DNA from: an uncultured Oxalobacteraceae bacterium
Lineage (GTDB): Bacteria; Pseudomonadota; Gammaproteobacteria; Burkholderiales; Burkholderiaceae
NCBI GenBank assembly: GCA_946478765.1
Contig: CAMLDH010000084.1
Location: 1-12,791 of the forward strand
Length of the DNA stretch: 12,791 nucleotides
Direction of reading: 5' to 3'
Shown here: positions 7,565 through 12,791 of the stretch, piece after piece
Numbering within the stretch: the first letter of the stretch is position 1
Layout: every line of letters starts with the position of its first letter
Notes under the pieces: generated by a model
Told to the model about the DNA's origin: nothing
Databases searched by the model: none
The model's input: the letters and a program-made list of their open reading frames with translations, nothing else
Translations under genes and position numbers: made by a program

Positions 7565-7605
7565 AACCGGCTGGCGCATTCGCACTGCTCCGCTCTCCGC
7601 AGCAA

Positions 7606-7671
7606 TGTCATTCCGAACGCAGGTGATCAATCTCAACCAAGTTGGATTCGTCACAGGCGTTCGGAATGACA
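7606..7671. repeat. 66-bp imperfect palindrome with 15-bp perfect arms
   Basis: TGTCATTCCGAACGC (7606-7620) and GCGTTCGGAATGACA (7657-7671) are exact reverse complements. The 36-base interior continues the pairing: GTGA with TCAC, AATC with GATT, and AAC with GTT around a CAA loop, with small internal bulges. The outer TCATTCCG/CGGAATGA arms resemble the common dispersed repeats of proteobacterial intergenic regions. In RNA this forms a long stem 41 bases after the protease stop codon. It is followed by ACAGGGCACAA, not a T run, so RNA stabilisation or processing is more likely than intrinsic termination. Confidence 0.75.
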
Positions 7672-7731
7672 AACAGGGCACAATACAGCTTGCGAAAATC
7701 GCTCTCATTCCCCTCTACCATTGAAATTTCC

Positions 7732-7736
7732 AGGAG
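7732..7736 (+). promoter_or_regulatory. Ribosome-binding site deciding the gloA start
   Basis: AGGAG lies seven bases before ATG 7744 and sets the start of gloA, excluding the upstream in-frame opening at 7642. Confidence 0.85.
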
Positions 7737-7743
7737 CAATAAA

Positions 7744-8130
7744 ATGCGTATCCTCCACACCATGCTGCGCGTCGGCGATCTGCAACGCTCTATCGATTTT
7801 TACACTAAGGTGCTGGGCATGACGCTGCTGCGCACCACCGACCGCCCCGACCAGAAATACACGCTGGCATTCGTCGGCTACGGGAAAAATCCGGAGCATG
7901 CGGAACTGGAATTGACGTACAACTACGGCGTGGATAAATACGAACTCGGCAGCGCTTACGGTCACATCGCGATTGCGGTGGACGATGTGCGCAAGACATG
8001 TGCGACCGTGAAAGAGCAAGGCGGCAATGTCACGCGCGAAGCCGGGCCGGTCAAAGGCGGCACGACGGTGATCGCGTTTGTGCAGGACCCTGACGGCTAC
8101 AAAATTGAACTCATCGAGCGGTGCCTTTAA
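7744..8130 (+). CDS. gloA: Lactoylglutathione lyase (glyoxalase I)
   Basis: GloA converts the hemithioacetal of methylglyoxal and glutathione into S-lactoylglutathione, the first step of methylglyoxal detoxification in the cytoplasm. The 128-residue protein has two vicinal-oxygen-chelate halves. All four metal ligands fall at exactly the E. coli positions: H5 (ILHTMLRV), E56 (AELELTYN), H74 (YGHIAI) and E122 (YKIELIE). The short, loop-poor form suggests a Ni/Co-preferring enzyme of the E. coli type, which is an inference. A good Shine-Dalgarno supports ATG 7744. The gene lies after a 179-bp repeat-bearing gap, so it may have its own promoter. A weak GC hairpin follows the stop. Confidence 0.97.
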   Translation: MRILHTMLRVGDLQRSIDFYTKVLGMTLLRTTDRPDQKYTLAFVGYGKNPEHAELELTYNYGVDKYELGSAYGHIAIAVDDVRKTCATVKEQGGNVTREAGPVKGGTTVIAFVQDPDGYKIELIERCL

Positions 8131-8143
8131 CGGTATATTCAAG

Positions 8144-8157
8144 CGCCCCAATGGGCG
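8144..8157 (+). terminator. Weak hairpin after gloA
   Basis: CGCCC (8144-8148) pairs with GGGCG (8153-8157) around CAAT, with flanking A-T and G-T pairs possible. It begins 13 bases after the gloA stop. Only TTG follows, so it would be a poor intrinsic terminator but could mark the RNA 3' end. Confidence 0.35.
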
Positions 8158-8184
8158 TTGCATTGACGCTGATCATTCCAATCG

Positions 8185-8212
8185 ATCTTGCGCCCTTGCC
8201 GCCGGCGCAGAT
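8185..8212. terminator. Stem-loop between convergent genes
   Basis: TGCGCC (8189-8194) pairs with GGCGCA (8204-8209). ATC (8185-8187) extends the stem with GAT (8210-8212) past one bulged base. It lies between the convergent gloA and rsmA and could serve either strand. Neither side has a T run. Confidence 0.3.
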
Positions 8213-8282
8213 GATTTGATCACTGCACGCTGACCCTCTTGAGTTCGCTGCTGCCATCGATGTTGAACTCTATCGTTTTATG

Positions 8283-8304
8283 TTTGTTTGATTACACAAA
8301 CAAA
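8283..8304. repeat. AT-rich 8-bp inverted repeat
   Basis: TTTGTTTG (8283-8290) and CAAACAAA (8297-8304) are exact complements around ATTACA. It may be part of the rsmA 3' end (about 125 bases beyond the stop) or an operator-like site. Nothing decides between these. Confidence 0.35.
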
Positions 8305-8429
8305 AAAGGGGAATGGCAGGTAACAGGGCAGCGGCAGGGTAAGCGTATGCGCGTGGAAAGGCGGAAGGCATGTCTACTGCGGAAAACCATTCAGGCACGA
8401 TATGTCCTGAACGCGAGCAACTGGAACGA

Positions 8430-9206
8430 CTAATCGACTATCAACCGATTCGCCAGTTCGACAAACCGCTCCACCGGGACCATCTCCGGCCGCGCCTGCG
8501 GATCGACGCCCGCATCGATCAAATCATTCTCGGTGAACATGCCGGCGACGCAATTGCGTATCACCTTGCGGCGCTGCGAGAACGCCTTCAGCACGACCTT
8601 TTCCAGCCTCGCCTGCTCGCATACGAGCGGCTGCGCAAGCGGGATCATGCGCACGATCGCGGAGTCGACGCGCGGCGGCGGATCGAATGCGGCCGGCGGC
8701 ACGACGAACATCAGCGCCATACGATAACGCCATTGCAGCATCACCGACAAGCGCCCATAGGTCTTGCTGCCGGGTTCCGCAACCATGCGTTCGACCACTT
8801 CCTTTTGCAGCATGAAATGCTGATCCTGCACGTGCGGCGCGATCTGCGCGAGATGGAATAACAGGGGGCTGGAAATGTTGTACGGCAGGTTGCCGACGAC
8901 GCGCAGCTTGCGGCCGGGCGCAACCGGGATCGCTGCAAAATCGTATTGCAATGCGTCGCCTGCATGCACGATCAGCTTCGCGGGATCGAAGGTCTTCTTC
9001 AAGCGCGCGACCAGATCGCGATCGAGTTCGACCACGTGCAATTGCTGCAACGATTCCAGCAGCAGACGCGTCATCGCGGCCAGGCCGGGGCCGATCTCGA
9101 CCATCGTATCGTCCGGTTGCGGATCGATGACGCGGATGATGTCGTGCAGGACGGTATCGTCCGTCAGGAAATTTTGGCCGAAACGCTTGCGGGGAATATG
9201 TTTCAT
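8430..9206 (-). CDS. rsmA: 16S rRNA (adenine1518-N6/adenine1519-N6)-dimethyltransferase
   Basis: RsmA (KsgA) dimethylates the two adjacent adenines of the 16S helix 45 loop late in 30S assembly; its loss gives kasugamycin resistance. The 258-residue protein (273 in E. coli) starts with KRFGQNFL, as the family does. The SAM-binding motif I is VEIGPG (residues 36-41), the acidic residue after beta-2 is E60 in VVELDRD, and D84 follows in HAGDALQ. The catalytic motif is NLPYN (106-110). The C-terminal part has FDPPPRVDS (174-182) and FSQRRKVIRN. It starts 40 bp after pdxA, with no clear Shine-Dalgarno, and ends in TAG. It is the last gene of the lptD-surA-pdxA-rsmA block within this window. The apaG/apaH genes that follow in E. 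coli are absent, and gloA faces it instead. Confidence 0.97.
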   Translation of the reverse strand: MKHIPRKRFGQNFLTDDTVLHDIIRVIDPQPDDTMVEIGPGLAAMTRLLLESLQQLHVVELDRDLVARLKKTFDPAKLIVHAGDALQYDFAAIPVAPGRKLRVVGNLPYNISSPLLFHLAQIAPHVQDQHFMLQKEVVERMVAEPGSKTYGRLSVMLQWRYRMALMFVVPPAAFDPPPRVDSAIVRMIPLAQPLVCEQARLEKVVLKAFSQRRKVIRNCVAGMFTENDLIDAGVDPQARPEMVPVERFVELANRLIVD

Positions 9207-9246
9207 TATCTAGAAATTCAAGCGTAAAAAACGGGCCACGCGGCAC

Positions 9247-10284
9247 TCACGACGAGGCAGGATGCGAACTTGCCGCCGCCATCTGTGCCGCGACTCTGAT
9301 CGCCTCCATCATGCTGCCATGATCGGCATGGCCAAAACCTTTGGCCGCCAGATCGAGCGCGGTGCCATGATCGACGGAGGTGCGAATGATCGGCAGGCCG
9401 AGCGTGATATTGACACCGCGCCCGAAGCTGGCGTACTTCAAAACCGGCAAGCCCTGATCGTGGTACATCGCCAGCACGCAGTCGGCGCGCGCCAGATACT
9501 TCGACTGGAACAGCGTATCGGCCGGATACGGGCCGCTGACATTCATGCCCTGCGCTTGCGCGGCTTGCAGCACGGGCGTGATCACATCGATTTCTTCACG
9601 CCCCAGATAACCGCCCTCGCCTGCATGCGGATTCAAACCCGTCACCAGGATGCGCGGTTCGGCCAGGCCGAATTTATTCTGCAAATCGCGATGCACGATG
9701 GCGAGCGTGCGCGCCAGGCTGTCGAAGGTGATTGCGGCCGGCACGTCTTTCAGCGCCAGATGCGTGGTGGCCAACGCCACCCGCAAATAATGCGACGCGT
9801 CGCCGCCGGCCAGCATCATCACGACTTGCGCGGTATTGGTTTTGTCCGCCAGGTATTCGGTATGCCCGGTAAACGGCACGCCGGCATCGTTGATCGTGCT
9901 CTTTTGCAGCGGCGCCGTCACGATCGCATCGAACCAGCGCTGCTGCGCGCCTTCGATCGCGATATCCAAGGTCTGCAATACATAACGCCCGTTTCGCGCA
10001 TCCAGTTTTCCTGCCACTACCGGCTCCGCCAACGGGCAATCGATCACCGCGATCCGGTCGGCCGGAAAACGCGGCAAGCCGCTGTTGCGCATTGCCTGCA
10101 GCGACAACGCAACCGGCCTGATCGAGGGATCGATGCCGGCGGCGCTCATCGCCAGGAATGCGGCGTCGCCCACCAGCACGCAGTTGACGGTTTCGCGCAT
10201 CTGCCATGCGGCTTTCAGCGCGATCTCGGGGCCGATACCGGCAGGCTCGCCGCAGGTAATGGCAATCGTGGGCCGGATGCTCAC
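9247..10284 (-). CDS. pdxA: 4-hydroxythreonine-4-phosphate dehydrogenase
   Basis: PdxA oxidises 4-phosphohydroxy-L-threonine with NAD(P), giving the amino-ketone that PdxJ joins to deoxyxylulose phosphate in pyridoxal phosphate synthesis. The start GTG 10284 gives 345 residues beginning [20 protein letters not shown], the typical family N-terminus. A TTG at 10293, adding three residues, is possible; neither has a Shine-Dalgarno. The three metal-binding histidines are visible at H175 (ATTHLALKD), H220 ([10 protein letters not shown]) and H275 ([12 protein letters not shown]). Their spacing of 45 and 55 equals that of E. coli H166-H211-H266. A phosphate-contacting segment [10 protein letters not shown] is also present. 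The gene starts about 30 bp after surA and is presumably in its operon. Confidence 0.96.
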   Translation of the reverse strand: MSIRPTIAITCGEPAGIGPEIALKAAWQMRETVNCVLVGDAAFLAMSAAGIDPSIRPVALSLQAMRNSGLPRFPADRIAVIDCPLAEPVVAGKLDARNGRYVLQTLDIAIEGAQQRWFDAIVTAPLQKSTINDAGVPFTGHTEYLADKTNTAQVVMMLAGGDASHYLRVALATTHLALKDVPAAITFDSLARTLAIVHRDLQNKFGLAEPRILVTGLNPHAGEGGYLGREEIDVITPVLQAAQAQGMNVSGPYPADTLFQSKYLARADCVLAMYHDQGLPVLKYASFGRGVNITLGLPIIRTSVDHGTALDLAAKGFGHADHGSMMEAIRVAAQMAAASSHPASS

Positions 10285-10314
10285 AGGCGGCAAGACAAAA
10301 AAGAGAGGGGCATG

Positions 10315-11787
10315 TTATTTATCGTCGAGCCGGTATTCGACATAGGCGCGATCGCGCAACTGGCGCAGCCAGTCCTCGGTCGCTTCTTCCAGCTTGCGGT
10401 CGCGGATGATCTGGCGTGCGATCAGACGCTGGCGCTCTTTCGACACGTCGTCCTTCTTGCGCTCCAGCACCTGGATCAGATGAACGCCGAACGGCGACTC
10501 GACCGGTTCGCTGACCTGCCCTGCCTGCAAACCATCCATCGCGCGTTCAAACTCCGGCACGGTATCGCCAGGATAAACCCAGCCGAGGTCGCCGCCCTTG
10601 GAGGCCGACAGATCGTTGGAATACAATTTTGCCAGGTCTTCGAACGTGGCGGCCTTGTTGTCGAGGCGCTCTTTCAGTTCGGTCAGTTTGCGCCGCGCGT
10701 CGGCCGCCGTCACTACCTGATTTACCTTGATCAGGATATGGCGGGCATGCGTCTGCTGCACCGTGGCGGATGCAGCGGCACTGGTCCTCATCACGCTCGG
10801 CGTGCGCTGGCCGATCACCTTCAGGATATGGAAGCCGTTCGCGCTTTTCAGCAGGTCGGACACATCGCCTTGTTTCAAATTCGCGACCGCTTCCACGAAG
10901 AGCTGCGGCAGGCGGTCCTGACTGCGCCATCCGAGTTCGCCGCCCTTCAATGCATCGACCGAGTCGGAATAGGTCGCCGCCAGTTTGGCGAAGTCGCCAC
11001 CGGCTCTCACTTGCTTCAACACATCCTCTGCACGCCGCCGGCGCGCCGCGATCTGTTCCGCCGATGCGTTTTCCGGAATGCGCACCAGGATCTGCGCCAG
11101 ATTGACTTCCTGTTGCGCTTGCGTGGCCGCGGATTCAAGCCCGATGTAATTATCGACTTCCGATTCGGCGATCTGGATCTTGTTGTCGACTTCGCGTTCG
11201 CGCACGCGCTGCATGATGATTTGCTCGCGGATTTCTTCGCGGAAGCGAGCAAAAGGCGTGCCTTCACGCTCCAGTTGATTGCGGAAATCCTGCACCGACA
11301 TCTTGTTTTGTTCGGCAATGCGGGCCACCGCGCGATCGAGCATGATGTCGTCGACGCGGATGCCCATCTCCTGCGCCAGTTGCAATTGCGCGCGATCGAC
11401 GATCAGCCGCTCCAGCAACTGCTTTTGCAATTCCGCCTGAGGCGGCAAGGCCACACCCTGGCTCTTCATCCGGCTTTCGACCAGACGCATGCGCTCATTC
11501 AATTCAAAGCGGGTAATGACTTCGTTGTTGACCACCGCGACGATAGAGTCCGCCAACTGGACGCGTGCTTGCGTACCAGCTGCCGACAGATTGGGAGCGA
11601 GCTTGAGCTTGGTCTCCCCCAACTGGGCGCGCGCTTGCGCACCGGCCGCAGGCTTCCGGCTGTCGGTGGCCTTGGCTTGCGACCGGGCGTCGGGCGTTGC
11701 ACTCAGCGTCGCACACAACAGGATTGCCGCAAGCGTCAGGCGTTGAGTCGGAGTCTCTGCGGCAGACATGGTGGAAAAAATGTTCAT
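10315..11787 (-). CDS. surA: Periplasmic chaperone/peptidyl-prolyl isomerase SurA
   Basis: SurA escorts unfolded outer-membrane proteins through the periplasm to the BAM complex; LptD is a known client in E. coli. The 490 residues comprise a signal peptide (basic R16, hydrophobic 17-30, cleavage perhaps near A34), a linker, and the SurA N-terminal chaperone domain beginning DSIVAVVNNEVITRFELN (80-97). Two parvulin domains follow, at about 226-327 (VNLAQILVRIP to GFHILKVIG) and 344-443 (THARHILIKV to GVHLIQVLERK), then a C-terminal helix that completes the chaperone core. At 490 residues it is longer than E. coli SurA (428). Part of the extra length is a linker holding a tandem duplication, AAGAQARAQL (47-56) and AAGTQARVQL (69-78). 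ATG 11787 directly precedes the signal peptide. The gene lies 40 bp after lptD. Confidence 0.96.
   Translation of the reverse strand: MNIFSTMSAAETPTQRLTLAAILLCATLSATPDARSQAKATDSRKPAAGAQARAQLGETKLKLAPNLSAAGTQARVQLADSIVAVVNNEVITRFELNERMRLVESRMKSQGVALPPQAELQKQLLERLIVDRAQLQLAQEMGIRVDDIMLDRAVARIAEQNKMSVQDFRNQLEREGTPFARFREEIREQIIMQRVREREVDNKIQIAESEVDNYIGLESAATQAQQEVNLAQILVRIPENASAEQIAARRRRAEDVLKQVRAGGDFAKLAATYSDSVDALKGGELGWRSQDRLPQLFVEAVANLKQGDVSDLLKSANGFHILKVIGQRTPSVMRTSAAASATVQQTHARHILIKVNQVVTAADARRKLTELKERLDNKAATFEDLAKLYSNDLSASKGGDLGWVYPGDTVPEFERAMDGLQAGQVSEPVESPFGVHLIQVLERKKDDVSKERQRLIARQIIRDRKLEEATEDWLRQLRDRAYVEYRLDDK
11553..11649 (-). repeat. Tandem 66-bp-period duplication within surA
   Basis: The 31 bases from 11553 and the 31 bases from 11619 match at 26 positions, and all five differences are transitions. 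The period is exactly 66 bases (22 codons), so the frame is kept. The repeat encodes AAGxQARxQL twice in the SurA segment between signal peptide and chaperone domain. Beyond these 31 bases the similarity fades quickly. Confidence 0.7.
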
Positions 11788-11823
11788 GGGTTAACGTGAC
11801 TTGTGAGGGTTGCGTTGATCAGG

Positions 11824-11841
11824 TCAATCAAGGTTGATTGA
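11824..11841 (-). other. Small hairpin over the lptD stop codon
   Basis: TCAATCA (11824-11830) pairs with TGATTGA (11835-11841) around AGGT. It includes the lptD TGA stop (11828-11830). It is AT-rich and has no T run after it, so it is unlikely to terminate transcription. It might modulate translation or decay at the lptD-surA junction. Confidence 0.35.
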
Positions 11842-12791
11842 TAAGTTGGTAGCCCGGAATACTGGTGCGCAGCGCATCCAGCGGATTGGAGCCCAGGCGG
11901 GTCAATCCATTTAACTCAAGCTGAAAAAAAATGGCCGATGTCGCTTTTGCAGTTGCGGTTGGAATGCGCTGGCCGACAATGCGGAAAACCCAGCAATCGG
12001 CTTTATATTCCGTCCCCAGCAACCCTTCCACAATTTTGCGGTCGGGCAGCGAATAGTTTACCCGTCCGACGCCGTACCAGCGGCTTGCAATCGGCCACTG
12101 CGCCGAAGTATCGAACTGTTCGAGATTGTTGGGCAAGTCGCGCCGATATTGCACATTGAGGATGCGCTTTGGCCCGGGCTGCCAGCGCATGCCGAAATTG
12201 GCGCGGTTGAGAGTGCGCATGCTTTCGCTGTACTGCATGTTGCCTTCCGCGCTCAAGGCGGCGGTAAGCTGGCCCCATGCGGAGATCAGCAAGTCGGAAC
12301 GGGTCGTGCTGCTTGCCGTACCCAGGTTCACGCGCTGGTCGGAAAAATAAAAGCGCTGGCCCAGCGCAAAGCGCATGCGCTCGGCGCCGGTCGGCTCGAT
12401 GTAGCGCGACACCAGCGCCGCGGTGAGCTGGTCGGCGTCGCTGATGCGGTCGTGTCCGACAAAGCGATTTTCACTAAACAACTGCGCGAAACTCAAATCG
12501 GCTTCAGCGGTGTCGAAATTCGGAAACTGGCTCTGGTCGCGGTACGGCGTGCGCACATAAAACAAGCGCGGCTCCAGCGTCTGTATCATGTCCTGCCCGA
12601 GCGCGCGCGTATCGCGCTCGAACACCAGGCCGCTGTCGACCGAGACGGTCGGCACGGTGCGCAACGGCGTCGATGGCGTACCCGGCGCCGTGTTCGCGAG
12701 CGTGTATTTCGTCAGATCGAACGATACTTTCGGCGTGACGAAATAGCCGGGGCGGATGATCGGATAGGACACTTTCGGATTGAACACGAAA
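11828..12791 (-). CDS. lptD: LPS-assembly protein LptD, C-terminal part (truncated by window edge)
   Basis: LptD is the outer-membrane beta-barrel that, with LptE, delivers lipopolysaccharide to the cell surface. Only the last 320 codons are present; the frame continues beyond the right edge without a start codon. The visible part is a series of alternating amphipathic beta-strands typical of the barrel, for example GYFVTPKVSFDLTKY, MIQTLEPRLFYVRTPYRD, FGMRWQPGPKRILNVQYRR and AIFFQLELNGLTRLGSNP. The C-terminal cysteine region reads ADCWVFRIV and carries one Cys (codon 11993-11995) where E. coli has an adjacent pair (C724-C725). Downstream surA, its chaperone gene, lies 40 bp away, the conserved order in proteobacteria. 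Confidence 0.95.
   Translation of the reverse strand, partial: FVFNPKVSYPIIRPGYFVTPKVSFDLTKYTLANTAPGTPSTPLRTVPTVSVDSGLVFERDTRALGQDMIQTLEPRLFYVRTPYRDQSQFPNFDTAEADLSFAQLFSENRFVGHDRISDADQLTAALVSRYIEPTGAERMRFALGQRFYFSDQRVNLGTASSTTRSDLLISAWGQLTAALSAEGNMQYSESMRTLNRANFGMRWQPGPKRILNVQYRRDLPNNLEQFDTSAQWPIASRWYGVGRVNYSLPDRKIVEGLLGTEYKADCWVFRIVGQRIPTATAKATSAIFFQLELNGLTRLGSNPLDALRTSIPGYQLINQP

Larger units (their letters stand above)
7565..7743. other. Spacer between the protease gene and gloA
   Basis: This 179-base gap is dominated by the long inverted repeat at 7606-7671. I see no convincing sigma-70 promoter for gloA after it: TTGCGA at 7690-7695 has no good -10 at the right distance. The longer gloA frame opening at 7642 runs through the repeat and is not the real start. 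Confidence 0.55.
8131..8429. other. Convergent intergenic region between gloA and rsmA
   Basis: This 299-base gap lies between convergent operons. It holds three stem-loops, at 8144-8157, 8185-8212 and 8283-8304. None has a proper T run on either strand. Frames at 8239-8433 (TTG start) and from 8370 (ATG, running antisense into rsmA) lack recognisable protein character. No promoter is evident. Confidence 0.6.

Noticed and set aside
8239..8433. Small 64-codon frame between gloA and rsmA
   Set aside because: It has a TTG start without a ribosome-binding site, passes through an inverted repeat and looks like no known protein.
8370..8861. Plus-strand ATG frame in the gloA-rsmA gap running antisense into rsmA
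   Set aside because: GGAAGG is only about two bases from the ATG. After about 20 codons the frame is simply the complement of the rsmA 3' end, rich in Arg and His. No domain is visible.
9201..9249. Intrinsic terminator between pdxA and rsmA (minus-strand CCCGTTTTTT)
   Set aside because: A T run is present, but only a 3-bp GC stem can be drawn before it. pdxA and rsmA are normally co-transcribed.
9262..11799. Plus-strand open frame of 845 codons as a real gene
   Set aside because: It is entirely antisense to pdxA and surA, whose catalytic residues and domains are intact. Its Arg/His-rich composition is typical of the complement of GC-rich coding DNA, and no ribosome-binding site or domain is seen.

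Overview
The window looks like an ordinary chromosomal housekeeping segment of a betaproteobacterium. The gene order (lnt-glyQ-glyS-gmhB-plsC-ygjP-like-gloA facing lptD-surA-pdxA-rsmA), the moderately GC-rich coding sequence and the protein subtypes (KHQSxWET-type PlsC, short-loop GmhB, SurA with two parvulin domains) suggest Burkholderiales, most likely Oxalobacteraceae (Herminiimonas, Herbaspirillum or Collimonas type). That placement comes from memory of gene order and protein style, not from a search.

Layout. Positions 1-255 carry no recognisable gene. They hold nested inverted repeats and, on the minus strand, an isolated strong Shine-Dalgarno sequence that may belong to a gene running off the left edge. 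From 256 to 8130 all genes are on the plus strand: lnt (lipoprotein N-acyltransferase), glyQ and glyS (the two glycyl-tRNA synthetase subunits), gmhB (heptose bisphosphate phosphatase), plsC (lysophosphatidate acyltransferase), a YgjP/SprT-like zinc metalloprotease and gloA (glyoxalase I). The interval 8131-8429 separates two convergent groups. From 12791 back to 8430 the minus strand carries the 3' part of lptD, then surA, pdxA and rsmA, the same block as in E. coli (lptD-surA-pdxA-rsmA).

How the genes work together. The theme is outer-envelope construction: Lnt finishes lipoproteins, GmhB supplies heptose for the LPS core, PlsC makes phosphatidic acid, LptD inserts LPS into the outer membrane and SurA chaperones beta-barrels including LptD. 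Translation (GlyQS, RsmA), vitamin B6 (PdxA) and methylglyoxal detoxification (GloA) are interleaved.

I found no mobile genes, CRISPR array, toxin-antitoxin pair, phage genes or new gene system. The most unusual signals are: a compact palindrome-rich, MITE-like insertion splitting glyQ from glyS; a QLDFF peptide resembling a beta-clamp-binding motif in the disordered N-terminus of the YgjP-like protease; a 22-codon tandem duplication in the surA N-terminal region; and a 66-bp inverted repeat between the protease gene and gloA. Only plsC and gloA show a clear Shine-Dalgarno sequence, so several start codons (lnt, the ygjP-like gene, pdxA) are uncertain.
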